A stretch of 64,000 bases of DNA from Flavisolibacter ginsengisoli DSM 18119 (GCF_900129295.1 NZ_FQUU01000019.1:21356-85355); one strand, 5' to 3'; shown: positions 44,601-53,480, counted from the stretch's first letter. Program-made: numbers and translations. Notes: a model not told the origin generated them from the letters alone.

Positions 44601-46623
44601 GGATCGTGTCCTTATAACTGGTATAGGAAGATGAACTGCCATCGCCAAAATCCCAACTCCAGCTATTGGTTTGTTTGGATGTTTCAGTAAACACAACCAA
44701 ACCTCTTGTTCCCTCGCAGGTGTTGGTATATCCGCTGATTTTGGGAAACGGTGGGCTCACATGTATATAAGCCACCTTTTGCACAGTGTCAAAACAATTC
44801 TCTATCTGCCCGCTAAGTGTAATGGTATAGGTGCCTTCCTGTTCGTATTTATGACTCATGCCATTGCTGTTCCCGCCATAATGATATTCCTGTTTTCCAT
44901 CACCAAAATCCCAGTACCAATCCTGGTATTCATTACCAGTGGCAGAGAACTGTACCGGTGTATTGCCGCAAATAGCTGTTCCGGAAAGGGAAGTGAAATC
45001 AAACTTGGGCCTCGGCCTTACACGTATGTCTTCATAAGTAACAGTACCTGTGCAACCATTGGTCAATACATAATTCAGGGTGACCGTGTGAATACCAGCT
45101 TTATTAAAAACATGCTTCACTTCGGCATCAGTAGAAGTGCTGTTATCATCGCTGAATATCCACTTATAAGATGCAACAAGGTCCGGGCGGTTGGCTTTGA
45201 ATCCTAACGTTAACCCCAGGCAGCCATAGCGCAGGTTATTCAGTGTGCTGTAAGACCACATGTCTATCGCCATATAAGGTTGTCTCAGGTCCAGGTATTG
45301 ATACCAGGTATTGGAACATCCCTCAGCATTGGTCACAGTTAACATGACATTATAGGTGCTTGCGAAATCAAATTTTTTAATAGGTTCTTTGATAGTCGCA
45401 TTGGGTGCGGGGCAATTGTAATTACAAAAAAAGTTCCAGTTCCACTTTACTGCATCGCTGGTGGTGTCCTTAAATTGAACGTCCACAGGAATGGCGCAGG
45501 GAGAGGCTCTTTCTGCGATCCAGCCTGTGAGCTTTGGCGATTTTTTCACCGTAAAATCCTTGTACACTGTATCCTTGCAGCCTCCAAAGGTGTTGATCAT
45601 ACGAAGCTTGTAACTCCCCGGATTATAAACATAAAAAATAACACTTTCCTGGCCATAAGTATACCCATCTCCAAATTCAGGTATGTTCCATTGCGTCATG
45701 AAAGGCTGTGGAGTACTCTGGTTAAGGAACTTTATTTCCTGCCCTGTGCAATTGATATTTGGTGCAATGATCTCTGACTGGTAATTGGCCACATTCAAAT
45801 AACCTGTTAGGGTCTTCGTGTTGGTACAACCTTCCGAGCTTTTCACCTGCAGGGAAACATCATAGGTGCCCCTGGTGTTAAATACATGCGACGGTTCTTT
45901 GGTGGTGGAAATGCCGCCATCTCCAAAGGTCCAGGCATAGCTTAATGTACCAGGTCCTTTACTGCTGTTGGTGAATGTTACCGCATCATTGATGCGGCAT
46001 AAAAAGGTTTGGTTGGCAGCAAAGCTGGCCTCCAGCACAGGCAATACTTCAATAAGGCTTTCCTTTACCAGCGTGGATTGGCAACCCATGCTGTTGATCA
46101 CGGTAAGGCTAACTGCAGCCTGCTGGGCAAAGGTAAAACTGTGTTGTGCCGTGGCACCGGATCCTCTTTCGGTATTGCCATCACCAAAGTCCCAGAAATA
46201 GCTTTGAATATTGCCATCTCCTGGCAGTACCGAAGCTGTAAAGCCAGCCTGCAAAGGGGCGCAACCCTTTACAACATCTGTTGCAAAGTTGATGACCGGC
46301 CTTTTATAAACTGTGACAGTCTGTGTTTTGGAGGAAGTTTTGTTTCCATCTGTTACAGTAAGTCTTATAGTATAGCTTTTTTCCTCAGTGTATATAGCTG
46401 CGGGGTCTTTTTCAGTAGAGGTATTGCCATTGCCCAGGTCCCATTGAAAGCTGGCTCCACTGCCGGCACCTATGGTTTTATTGGTAAAGCTTACAGTTAA
46501 AGGAGAGCAGCCACTGGCTTTGCTGATAGAAAAATCAGCAGTGAGTTGGGAATATCCTTCCAGGCTGGCCATAAAGGCAGGCAGCAAAAGGATCAATAGC
46601 TTTTGCACGGATACGTGAGGCAT
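41668..46623 (-). CDS. Giant PKD-repeat protein with T9SS type-B C-terminal domain
   Basis: A 1651-aa secreted protein with a signal peptide (LLILLLPAFMASLEGYSQ). About 15 PKD or PKD-like domains follow, recognisable by repeated WDFGDG-type motifs and YTI.LTV ends. Then come about three Ig-like units (LCSGSTLTLHASGG, ICSGNSVQLKATGA, and a NDLSCSDC unit). The gliding-motility-associated C-terminal domain is at the end (IYIPNAFTPNGDALNNTF, FAIFNRWGELVFEK, WNGKFRAMNVPAGSYVY). It is exported by T9SS and retained at the surface. It is probably an adhesin or glycan-binding rod. No porP partner is beside it, so it presumably uses the machinery encoded elsewhere. Confidence 0.92.
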   Translation of the reverse strand: MPHVSVQKLLILLLPAFMASLEGYSQLTADFSISKASGCSPLTVSFTNKTIGAGSGASFQWDLGNGNTSTEKDPAAIYTEEKSYTIRLTVTDGNKTSSKTQTVTVYKRPVINFATDVVKGCAPLQAGFTASVLPGDGNIQSYFWDFGDGNTERGSGATAQHSFTFAQQAAVSLTVINSMGCQSTLVKESLIEVLPVLEASFAANQTFLCRINDAVTFTNSSKGPGTLSYAWTFGDGGISTTKEPSHVFNTRGTYDVSLQVKSSEGCTNTKTLTGYLNVANYQSEIIAPNINCTGQEIKFLNQSTPQPFMTQWNIPEFGDGYTYGQESVIFYVYNPGSYKLRMINTFGGCKDTVYKDFTVKKSPKLTGWIAERASPCAIPVDVQFKDTTSDAVKWNWNFFCNYNCPAPNATIKEPIKKFDFASTYNVMLTVTNAEGCSNTWYQYLDLRQPYMAIDMWSYSTLNNLRYGCLGLTLGFKANRPDLVASYKWIFSDDNSTSTDAEVKHVFNKAGIHTVTLNYVLTNGCTGTVTYEDIRVRPRPKFDFTSLSGTAICGNTPVQFSATGNEYQDWYWDFGDGKQEYHYGGNSNGMSHKYEQEGTYTITLSGQIENCFDTVQKVAYIHVSPPFPKISGYTNTCEGTRGLVVFTETSKQTNSWSWDFGDGSSSSYTSYKDTIQHTYTKTGTYKAVLTTVNGSCTVKDSMLVQVLLKQSPQLSAATTNVCSNDGMTITLDHLERNWAAYYDWAQYSTFKFEYGNGELAQVWSYGLDNYDSDPGMHLKVQQMKRGSDQFRVVLVSDHFQCFDTTNYIPISVRGPIANYSLKPAYCDATLLFTDSSKGSNNVPITSWSWSFGDGQGVTNASPAPFTHTYPQPYSYDVYLTVTDAEGCTDQKWSPYVRVGGVQAAFNVSANTISPYSSVSFYNNSFDNYTGSTTYEWQFGDGTTSTDFNTQHTYTQPGTYTVLLLARNGTYACTDTALQTIIVKYINSAFSTGVSYLNNSTCPPVLVNFTNTSSNASKVTWDFGDGSRSENVFNPSHLYTSPGVYKISLTVYSDNGTSYTTVDSVVIKSASPVLTADRFMSCTAQSINFNAPGTNGRSYTWDFGDGVVKTSSDSTMVHPFSAAGVYAPSLIVTNAQGCNISATMVNKIVIDSLHIDIGAIPSACTISNISFQPTVISLAADRAQQTLNYHWEFGTGLATDTSNQKSPLFTYLQPGNYSVRFRVASPSGCVKETTKTVVVDEKIKGIISGPVAICEGGTASFTGTAASTPQSWSWNFGQGQTSSVQNPVPLTFRVPGQYTIALMLKNGSCVDTSLQQLVVHSKPVINLGQKEMVLCSGSTLTLHASGGALYNWQPATGLDNNTIADPVASPASTTTYVLEATSDFGCTAKDSVKMVVAPPMNLAINPGVTICSGNSVQLKATGAAAYQWIRNTSGLNNATIANPVATPTSTITYYVEGRDSYQCFIDTANVTVTVNPLPTVQAGADVVVTGGSPYQLEPVYSNDVVGYSWLPANDLSCSDCPSPLTTPTADRDYIITVKNAFQCAASDTIKVVTECGESHIYIPNAFTPNGDALNNTFTIRGSGVKLVASFAIFNRWGELVFEKKNFLPGDAGAAWNGKFRAMNVPAGSYVYLASFQCASGQVFSKKGTVTVIY

Positions 46624-46645
46624 TACAAGCAGTTTGGTTTATAGT

Positions 46646-46681
46646 GGTTTACCATTTGGGTACTTTACATCATGGTAAACC
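46646..46681. promoter_or_regulatory. 10-bp inverted repeat upstream of the PKD-protein gene
   Basis: GGTTTACCAT (46646-46655) and ATGGTAAACC (46672-46681) are perfect inverted arms around a 16-base spacer, 23 bases before the start codon of the minus-strand gene. They may act as an operator or a 5'-leader hairpin. A further GGTAAAC half-site lies at 46812-46818 in the divergent promoter region. Confidence 0.55.
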
Positions 46682-46773
46682 GGCAACAAGATAATTCACG
46701 AACCCCATATTTGCATGTGTTCAGCGGGCTTTTGCCGGGAATGAAATGCAAGCGATCACTATTGGACAAAGTC

Positions 46774-46822
46774 CATGTTAAGAACATGCTTGAACATTGT
46801 GCATAAACTGTGGTAAACTTTG
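46774..46822 (+). promoter_or_regulatory. Predicted promoter with adjacent palindrome for a small transcript
   Basis: CATGTT-AAG-AACATG (46774-46788) is a perfect palindrome ending two bases before a TTG (-33, 46790-46792). After 21 bases comes TAAACTTTG (46814-46822), close to the -7 consensus. The predicted transcript would run + from about 46830. Confidence 0.4.
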
Positions 46823-46849
46823 GAGGTATATTCTTGTAAATAGGTTCAC

Positions 46850-46921
46850 ATGAAGGTAGCTTGCTGTTGCTTAATAACCCAAAGAAATATAGAACGACTT
46901 GATATGGTGGCTAAACCATGA
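46850..46921 (+). CDS. Candidate 23-codon small ORF (Cys-Cys-Cys) or small RNA ending at a terminator
   Basis: ATG at 46850, TGA at 46919-46921, 23 codons, with three consecutive Cys (MKVACCCLITQ) and a charged second half. It follows a plausible promoter, and its stop codon touches a strong terminator hairpin. That promoter-ORF-terminator layout supports a short transcript of about 120 nt. Whether it is translated is unknown, and it could equally be a non-coding RNA. Confidence 0.35.
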   Translation: MKVACCCLITQRNIERLDMVAKP

Positions 46922-46950
46922 AGGGGAACTGAAAGGTTCCCTTCTTTTTT
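46921..46950 (+). terminator. Rho-independent terminator of the small transcript
   Basis: AAGGGGAAC pairs with GTTCCCTT around a short loop, followed by CTTTTTT. No annotated-size + strand gene precedes it, which is why a small transcript is proposed. Confidence 0.7.
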
Positions 46951-46959
46951 CTCTGAACA

Positions 46960-47324
46960 TTGAAAATTGATAGTTGCTCATTGAGCATTTCTTTTCCTTC
47001 AACCCAAGAAAATATAGTTATAGTTAATGCCCCTTAGCTTAAACCTTCATCCTCTTTTTGCATTGGGCAGTTTGTTATGTCACTTTTTGCTTCCCGCAAT
47101 TCTGCGGCTATGCTTTTCCACAAATCCGCCTTCGGCGGGGGCAGTTAGTAAGTCAACTATTGTGGTCAATACTATATTCGAATAGAGTGACTTTAAAAGG
47201 GGAGTTTGGAAATTGAGGAGTAACTGTATAGCATAAACGACGGGATTTTGTCATTCCGAGGCACGAGGAATCTTTGGATTGCATTGAAGCGACGGAATAG
47301 TTTTTTAAGTATGATTGAGCAATC
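46960..47324. repeat. Intergenic stretch with degenerate repeat fragments
   Basis: It holds a diverged copy of the CATTGAAAATTG ... CTTAAACCTTCATC segment also found in the tandem unit at 55330-55680. It also has a TCCGCC-TTCG-GCGGGG hairpin near 47126 and a TCATTCCGAGGCACGAGGAATC segment near 47250. No credible gene seen. Confidence 0.5.
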
Positions 47325-47396
47325 TTTTAACCTGCCACCTTTCAACCCATTCTTCCTCCTTGTTAACCTGTTAACTTAGTCAACTTTTCAACTGTC
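47325..47396 (-). repeat. Modular intergenic repeat, block B (pyrimidine-rich on +)
   Basis: TTTTAACCTGCCACCTTTCAA followed by TTGTTAACCTGTTAAC and TCAACTTTTCAACTG units end 51 bases before the start codon at 47448. The pyrimidine-rich strand is sense to that gene. Confidence 0.7.
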
Positions 47397-47447
47397 CATT
47401 GACTTCCTCCCACTACCTATTATCTTGCATCATCATTCTACCTGCCT

Positions 47448-48764
47448 ATGAAATCTTTATTAGGATGCCTGCTGATAGTAATCATACTGTTTTCCTGTTC
47501 AAAAAAGGATTCGGACCCGGTAACTACTCCCAATAACCCGGTCATTACTTCCTATAGCCCTTCCAATCCAACCACTGGCGACAAGCTAACCATCACGGGA
47601 AAGTTTTTCGGAACAGATATTTCAACTGTATCTGTGAAGATCGATTCTTTGTCACTGGTGGTACAGTCAGTAAACGACAGTACCATCGTTGTCTATATTC
47701 CCGCTAACCTTTTAACCTCCGGACAGAAATCCTATACACTTTGTGCTTACATAAACGGCCGGCTCAGTAATACCCTGACAATTTCAGTTGCGTTTGCTGT
47801 TCATGGATGGAGATATGTTAGCCCCTCACTGGACATTTTAAATGGCCTGCCATTGCAGCAGGTGCGGAATATCGCTTTCTCCGATTACAACAGGGGTATG
47901 ATCTCGGGTCCGGGAATCGTAGCCAGTTCCCTCGACGGTGGTACCAACTGGGGCGGCGTATTCAATGGAGGTAACACCCTTGGCTATGCGCTTTCTGTTT
48001 GCAATGAAGATCATATCTGGATGGAGCAGGACCGCTTCGATATCATGTACCGCGACCAGCAGGATCCCATCTTTTATCTTTTCAGCATGGCACACCTGGA
48101 CACCATCACTACTGTACCTTATTTCCAGGGAAGGTCCATCACCGGCGTATATACCTATAAGCCTTTCAGGGGTTACATCCTCAACCAGGAAGGCAGAGTG
48201 TATAAAGTCAATGGGTCTTTCTCACCAAAAGATATTTCACTGGAATACACCAGTACTTATCATACGGATGCCGCCAATTCTTCAGACACAAGATTTTACG
48301 ATATATCCGCATTGGATAGCATGAACATGGTCATGGCCGGCTGGCCGGGAACCTACCCCAATACCAAACTGGTATTGATCCATAAAAAGAATGGCGTGTA
48401 TTCCGAATACGACCTTAGCACGAAGCTTCAGTACAGCTTTGCTAAGATCCAGCTGACAGATCCCAACACGGTTTTCATCCTTGATGGATTTTACAATATG
48501 TATAAATTCACTAGCGGAACACAGCTTACCACATTACCTATCCAGGCTTATTCCTTTTGTTTTGTCAATTCTCAGGTAGGCTATGCGGCCTTTAAGGATA
48601 GGATATATAAAACAACAGATGGTGGTCAAACCTGGAATACGGATTTTGTCCTGCGCACTGCGGATTACATTTCAGCCATGTACACCAAAGACCAAAAGGT
48701 CTGGGCCATTGGCAGGGCCAACGGCGGATCCGCTTCGGGATTTGCCATCAGGTATGATCCATAA
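47448..48764 (+). CDS. IPT/TIG domain lipoprotein with YCF48-like propeller
   Basis: A 438-aa surface lipoprotein with lipobox IILFSC at about residue 17, then SKKDSDP. Residues 32-118 are an IPT/TIG immunoglobulin-like domain (VITSYSPSNPTTGDKLTITG). The remainder looks like a BNR/YCF48-type beta-propeller, with ASSLDGGTNWGGVF early and YKTTDGGQTWNTDF late. Such proteins are common Bacteroidota surface components of unknown ligand. It is convergent with the next lipoprotein gene. Confidence 0.82.
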   Translation: MKSLLGCLLIVIILFSCSKKDSDPVTTPNNPVITSYSPSNPTTGDKLTITGKFFGTDISTVSVKIDSLSLVVQSVNDSTIVVYIPANLLTSGQKSYTLCAYINGRLSNTLTISVAFAVHGWRYVSPSLDILNGLPLQQVRNIAFSDYNRGMISGPGIVASSLDGGTNWGGVFNGGNTLGYALSVCNEDHIWMEQDRFDIMYRDQQDPIFYLFSMAHLDTITTVPYFQGRSITGVYTYKPFRGYILNQEGRVYKVNGSFSPKDISLEYTSTYHTDAANSSDTRFYDISALDSMNMVMAGWPGTYPNTKLVLIHKKNGVYSEYDLSTKLQYSFAKIQLTDPNTVFILDGFYNMYKFTSGTQLTTLPIQAYSFCFVNSQVGYAAFKDRIYKTTDGGQTWNTDFVLRTADYISAMYTKDQKVWAIGRANGGSASGFAIRYDP

Positions 48765-48770
48765 TAAAAT

Positions 48771-48801
48771 ATCCATCCTTTGTTGTATAAACAGGATGGA
48801 T
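48771..48801 (-). terminator. Terminator hairpin between convergent genes
   Basis: ATCCATCCT pairs with AGGATGGAT. Read on the minus strand the stem is followed by ATTTTATTAT, suiting termination of the minus-strand lipoprotein gene. Confidence 0.6.
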
Positions 48802-48822
48802 GGATCTATAAAGTCAATTTAG

Positions 48823-50589
48823 TTATTTATTCTTCAGCCGGAAGGTGGCGCTTAATTTATGAAAAGCCCCCGCATTGTCCTTCAGGTTTATATACACCCA
48901 ACCTTCTGTATACCCCGTGCCTGCGGCATCTACGTGTGACATATAGTTTTCGTAGCTACCTGTCGACTGGTCTATCTGGTAGGCTACTCCATTGATCATT
49001 ACAGGACTGGTGAACCAGTTCCACGGACCTACAGTGAGCGTGCCGCTGGCAATATCCACTCCTGTTCCATTCTTCACACTACTGATATGCCCTCCTGAAT
49101 AGGTAATGAATGGAGATGCGCTGCCGGCATCATCAGTCAGTAAATACTTTTTATCATCCAGCGTATAATTAAAATACAATTTGGTAGATGTTGTGCAGGT
49201 ATAAAAATTCAGGTCATACTCCTTGCCCTGCTGCGCATAGGGTCCCGATCCTAACACCAGTTCCGCAATACCACCCTGGCGAACGCCACCCGGATCCAGG
49301 ATGCTAACATATACACCGTCGTAGCCTCCCTGTAAATATATTGAGGTAGTAAATCTTCCGTTTTTAATGGGCACATAATATTCACGCGGCATTACATTCG
49401 AAACAGATAACAGGGCGGTGCCATTCTGAACAGGGTTTCCAACACAATCATATACCCGTCCATACAGGGTGGTAAGCCCTGGTGTTGTTTTTATGGGTAT
49501 GTTCACGTCAACCTCCGATGCGGTGGGGAATGATCCAATCTCTTTTGTTTTGTTAAGGGGATATTCATCCTGGTAATTGTACTGGTCAGGGTACACGTAT
49601 AAGGTAATCTTTTCATTGGCCGGAACAAACAATACCCCACTGCCCTCCGCATTGGTACGTCCGGTCGCTACTTCCTGGTCATTTATTTTAGCAACCAGCT
49701 TCATATTGGTGAGTGTGGCCGCACTGTCAGAACGCAGGTTCACTTTCAGGTATACACCTGCTACCGGCATGGCTATGTTCCACAGCGTGCTGGTACTGAT
49801 AGGCACCTGGTAAGTATTATTGATTTTCTTTGCCATAGCCCCACGTACCCATTTCCAGTTCTCATATTTATAAGAGGGTACTGAATCAGGTGCACCAGCC
49901 TGCATGGATGGTTGAATAGGAATGGTCAGTTTTACCCCTTTATTGGCCGGGAAATAAGTGTCAAGCCAGTAGGAACCGAAGGACCGCAAAAACCATCGTT
50001 TATTGACAGAGTCCACGCTGAAATCAGGCATGCTTAATGCAAAACCTTTTGCCACCGGGTTCAGGTATGCTGCATATCCAAATCCCTGGAGGCCACCATT
50101 TGGATAATTAGCCGGGTCCAGTGGTCCATAGGATACACTGCCACCAGCAGGCAGCCAGAAATAGCCATTGTCAGCTCCCGAGCTGGCACTATAAACCAGT
50201 TCACGCGGGATCACTGTGGCATCTGCATAATTCTGGAAAGAAGGTGTTAATGGGAGAACCCTTGGCGTATGAAAATAATACAGATCCGAAGCAGTCAGGT
50301 TATTGTGTTCAAATACCTGGGTTCTGAACAAATCAGTTTGTATCACTCCACTTGTAAAAGCATTATACTGGAGATTATAATTACTGTAAGCTCCATTGAT
50401 TGATACTTGCGCAGGATTGTTGGTTTGACTGTTGCTGTGCATATAGGTGATCAAAGAAGTGAAGACGGGCGTATAGGGTGTAACCGGCGTATAATTCAAC
50501 GATGGATCAACAGGATTATTAGGGTCAGTAGATTTTTTACATCCACATATAATGAATAGAATAAAAAGGGAAGCAGCAGTTGTTTTCAT
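48823..50589 (-). CDS. Exported lipoprotein with carboxypeptidase-regulatory-like domain
   Basis: A 588-aa lipoprotein from the ATG at 50589 (MKTTAASLFILFIICGC gives lipobox IICGC); an upstream frame start at 50631 is unlikely. The first 230 residues are rich in Tyr, Asn and Pro with no clear family. Around residues 375-450 a carboxypeptidase-regulatory-like (CNA-B-like) domain appears: TLYGRVYDCVGNPVQNGTALL and the YVPIKNGRFTTSIYLQGG segment. A beta-rich C-terminus follows. It is divergent from the 50835 lipoprotein gene. Function is unknown. Confidence 0.75.
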   Translation of the reverse strand: MKTTAASLFILFIICGCKKSTDPNNPVDPSLNYTPVTPYTPVFTSLITYMHSNSQTNNPAQVSINGAYSNYNLQYNAFTSGVIQTDLFRTQVFEHNNLTASDLYYFHTPRVLPLTPSFQNYADATVIPRELVYSASSGADNGYFWLPAGGSVSYGPLDPANYPNGGLQGFGYAAYLNPVAKGFALSMPDFSVDSVNKRWFLRSFGSYWLDTYFPANKGVKLTIPIQPSMQAGAPDSVPSYKYENWKWVRGAMAKKINNTYQVPISTSTLWNIAMPVAGVYLKVNLRSDSAATLTNMKLVAKINDQEVATGRTNAEGSGVLFVPANEKITLYVYPDQYNYQDEYPLNKTKEIGSFPTASEVDVNIPIKTTPGLTTLYGRVYDCVGNPVQNGTALLSVSNVMPREYYVPIKNGRFTTSIYLQGGYDGVYVSILDPGGVRQGGIAELVLGSGPYAQQGKEYDLNFYTCTTSTKLYFNYTLDDKKYLLTDDAGSASPFITYSGGHISSVKNGTGVDIASGTLTVGPWNWFTSPVMINGVAYQIDQSTGSYENYMSHVDAAGTGYTEGWVYINLKDNAGAFHKLSATFRLKNK

Positions 50590-50834
50590 AGCAAAGGTTT
50601 TGATCATTTCTCCGAGGACTGCATTGTACAACCTGGAAGAAAACTGTACTTATTGTTTTCTGTTCCTGAAAAACATTAATAAACCCCCTCAATATAGAGC
50701 TCAATTGCTGATTTTTCAAGAGTGCGCAGGCATTGTAATTTGCTATATAACACAGTTGAATAAGAAAAATACCCACAAAGGAGTATTTTATATGGTACAT
50801 ACTGCTTCTATATTCGCCAATTAAATCAAGACCA

Positions 50835-52721
50835 ATGAAAACTGCTTCGTACCGCTTACATGCAGGCAAATTATTTTCGCTGCTTTCATTTTTTTGCCTG
50901 TACCTGGTTAGTTGCCAGAAAAGTAATTCTGACCCGGAACCGCCTCCCGCACCAACCGATTTGAATCTTTCAGTATCCGTGTCCCAGGCTGCGCCCTACC
51001 AGTTCATTAAACTGCAGTTGCCGGCAGGAACCAAACCTCAAAGTCTGACAGCTACTACTGTGCCTGTACATATAGGTACGGCCACTGTTGACGCCTATGC
51101 AGACTCAAAAGCATTTGCTGCCAGCACCTATGCTTATTATATAATGGTGCCCGAACTCCCAACAGGTGCCCAGGAAATTACTATGACAGTTGCTGATGGT
51201 AAAACAGCCACAGGATCATTGAAGCTTACCACATTTAATAAAATAGCAGATGTAGACCTGTATATCAAAAACCAGCAGGATAATGCATTGAAAGAGGTTA
51301 CAGATGCCAAAGCTGCATATGATGCCCAGGTGCAATCGGGTAATATGCGTGCCTCCACCCGTGATAGCCTGAATACATTTTTACAGCAATCCTACAATAA
51401 GAACAAGACGATCGTAGATGCCTTGCCTGCTGAAGAAAAAAGAACCTATGCACAGCTTATCGATGCCAATAAAAGCTGGCTGAACGATTTTAAGCAGGTA
51501 TTTATCAATAATCCATTGAGCAATTACAGGGAGAATACCCAGGGTGATTGCGAGGAGCTAAGGCGCAAGCAAAAGATGTACTGGGATAATGGTGATATTG
51601 GCAATGCCAATAATTTAAAACTGCAGGCAGAGCAATGTGAAGCTGCAAGAGAACAGCAAAGAGTGGAGGCCAGTAATGCCTATACCGCTAAATTAAAAGA
51701 AGCATACAATGCTGCCAATGAAGAACGGAAGGCTACCAGCGGAAGACTCAAAGCCGGCTGGGCTTTTGTATCCACTTTTGTTACAGAAGCATCGAAAGGA
51801 TTCTTTGAAACAGCAACAGGTATCAAAGACATCAATGATCCTTTTGCCGTATTGGAAATTGACGATACCCAACAGCAACGGATAACCGCGCAGGAGTTTG
51901 AGCTCGATAAGGAATATACCTATAGTGCAGGCCTGCAGTTAGTAAACGTCAATAGCCAGAACGCAACAGCCTTTCCTGTATTTGCCGGCATCATTAATGG
52001 CATCAATAATTATAATACAGCCATGACCGACCTGGGCCAGTTCCTGCCTTATGTACCTGAATTGCAGGTTCCCGCAGCTAAAAATGAAAAGCTGTATGTT
52101 TCAGGCTATACAGTAGACCAGGTAAGTGATAACCGGGTGAACGTGGAAATAAAGGATGGTGCAAAGGGTAAGCTGATCAAACTGAGTCTGAAAGCGCCCA
52201 TCATAGAAACCGTGATCAATTTAACCTTCCGTGTAAACTATACCAGCAATTATGGCAATGGCTCTAAACAGATACAGGCCACCTTAAATATTCCCCTGGA
52301 TAAAATGCTGGTAAGTGTGAGCCCTCTCACCATCACCAAATGGAACGAAGGCGGTGTTGACCTTTTTACCATGCACGAGATCTGGCGCTGGACTTGCGGC
52401 ACTACGGAGTACATCAACAAAGAGCAGCTATTGAGTGCCAGCATCAGCTTTGCAAGCGGTGGAACCAGTAACGTTACCGAGAAATACCATGAAATATATT
52501 ATGACAATCCCGGCACCACCTGTGCCACGGTAAGAAAAGTGGACCAGGAAAAAACTTATGGTAACACTGCTACCTGGTCGGCCAACAATGCAACTAAAAC
52601 GATAACAGTGACCTTTAAAGATGACCAGGGACAGGAAAAAACATTAACCGCACCTGCAGTCATCCAAAACGGAGTGCTAACCATCAGTGGTGGCGGCGCT
52701 ACGCTGGCTATGCAGAAATAA
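50835..52721 (+). CDS. Large lipoprotein of unknown function with central coiled coil
   Basis: A 628-aa lipoprotein with a signal peptide and lipobox LYLVSC at about residue 27, then a Pro-rich PEPPPAP. Residues about 40-135 look like a beta domain. Residues about 135-330 are strongly helical and charged (KNQQDNALKEVTDAKAAYDA, AAREQQRVEASNAYTAKLKE, NAANEERKATS), which fits a coiled coil. The C-terminus is beta-rich with a CGTTEY and DNPGTTC Cys pair. I do not recognise it. It ends at a strong bidirectional terminator. Confidence 0.75.
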   Translation: MKTASYRLHAGKLFSLLSFFCLYLVSCQKSNSDPEPPPAPTDLNLSVSVSQAAPYQFIKLQLPAGTKPQSLTATTVPVHIGTATVDAYADSKAFAASTYAYYIMVPELPTGAQEITMTVADGKTATGSLKLTTFNKIADVDLYIKNQQDNALKEVTDAKAAYDAQVQSGNMRASTRDSLNTFLQQSYNKNKTIVDALPAEEKRTYAQLIDANKSWLNDFKQVFINNPLSNYRENTQGDCEELRRKQKMYWDNGDIGNANNLKLQAEQCEAAREQQRVEASNAYTAKLKEAYNAANEERKATSGRLKAGWAFVSTFVTEASKGFFETATGIKDINDPFAVLEIDDTQQQRITAQEFELDKEYTYSAGLQLVNVNSQNATAFPVFAGIINGINNYNTAMTDLGQFLPYVPELQVPAAKNEKLYVSGYTVDQVSDNRVNVEIKDGAKGKLIKLSLKAPIIETVINLTFRVNYTSNYGNGSKQIQATLNIPLDKMLVSVSPLTITKWNEGGVDLFTMHEIWRWTCGTTEYINKEQLLSASISFASGGTSNVTEKYHEIYYDNPGTTCATVRKVDQEKTYGNTATWSANNATKTITVTFKDDQGQEKTLTAPAVIQNGVLTISGGGATLAMQK

Positions 52722-52741
52722 ACAGCAACCTGACTGCATAA

Positions 52742-52773
52742 AAAAATCCGGGATATACTCCCGGATTTTTTTA
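52742..52773 (+). terminator. Rho-independent terminator
   Basis: AAAATCCGGGA pairs with TCCCGGATTTT, with A- and T-runs on the two sides, just after the 50835-52721 gene. Confidence 0.9.
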
Positions 52774-52796
52774 TTGCTTATTTAGGAAGATGTCTC

Positions 52797-52848
52797 CACC
52801 CGGGGTCTACCCAGGCGTGGATTTGTGTGTTGCGGGGGACCCCGGGTG
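52797..52848 (+). repeat. REP-like hairpin, CACCCGGGGTC family, left of RAYT 2
   Basis: CACCCGGGGTC opens and GACCCCGGGTG closes a 52-base element. Nearly the same sequence recurs at 53623-53673 in the same orientation, and an inverted relative lies at 53481-53533. Confidence 0.85.
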
Positions 52849-52903
52849 AATTTATTCCCATATCCCAAAAAGAAGTTTAATGGTTCTTTTCTATCTTAAT
52901 AGC

Positions 52904-53476
52904 ATGGCAGTAAGGCTGCAACAACAATGCGACAACGGTATTTATTTTATTTCATTCACTTGCTTCAGTTGGATTTCACTCTTTGAAATAGCCAACACTT
53001 ATCAAAGTATCTATAAATGGTTTGATCATTTGAATGAAAATAATAGTTCAATTATAGGCTATGTCATCATGCCAAATCATCTTCATTTGTTGGCTCATTT
53101 GCCGACCAGTTTAAAAACTGTAAATAGAACCGTGGGTAATGCCAAGCGATTATTAGCTTATGATATTATCAAAAACCTTGAACTGCAAAAACAAGAAGAC
53201 CTGTTACAACAATTATATGATGCTGTAAAGCCTAATGAAAGAAAAAAAGGGCAGCGGTATAAAGTGTTCCAGGAAAGTTTTGATGCAAAGCTCTGTCCAA
53301 GTATTGAAATTGTATGGCAGAAGCTAAATTATATACATTATAATCCTGTAAGAGGTAGATGGAATCTTGCCCAGGACTTTACATTATATCCTCATAGTAG
53401 CGCTGGTCATTATTATGGTACTAAAATAAATGCGTATAAGAATATTGTCTCGGTAAATGATGTAAAAGAGGTGTAA
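52904..53476 (+). CDS. REP-associated tyrosine transposase (RAYT)
   Basis: A 190-aa HUH transposase-like protein from the ATG at 52904 (MAVRLQQ); an upstream ATG at 52880 is less likely given the family start. The HUH motif lies in VIMPNHLHLLAHLP, and the catalytic Tyr region is KLNYIHYNPVRGRW, followed by the family ending YPHSSAGHYYG. RAYTs are single-copy, IS200-related proteins that cut and mobilise REP hairpins; most are thought to be domesticated. It appears intact and is bracketed by its probable REP substrates. This RAYT belongs to a different subgroup from the frameshifted one at 33107. Confidence 0.92.
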   Translation: MAVRLQQQCDNGIYFISFTCFSWISLFEIANTYQSIYKWFDHLNENNSSIIGYVIMPNHLHLLAHLPTSLKTVNRTVGNAKRLLAYDIIKNLELQKQEDLLQQLYDAVKPNERKKGQRYKVFQESFDAKLCPSIEIVWQKLNYIHYNPVRGRWNLAQDFTLYPHSSAGHYYGTKINAYKNIVSVNDVKEV

Positions 53477-53480
53477 GAAA

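Noticed and set aside
48771..48801. Hairpin ATCCATCCT/AGGATGGAT as a REP or operator
   Set aside because: Position between two convergent stops and the U-rich tract on the minus-strand side fit a terminator better; no other copy was seen.
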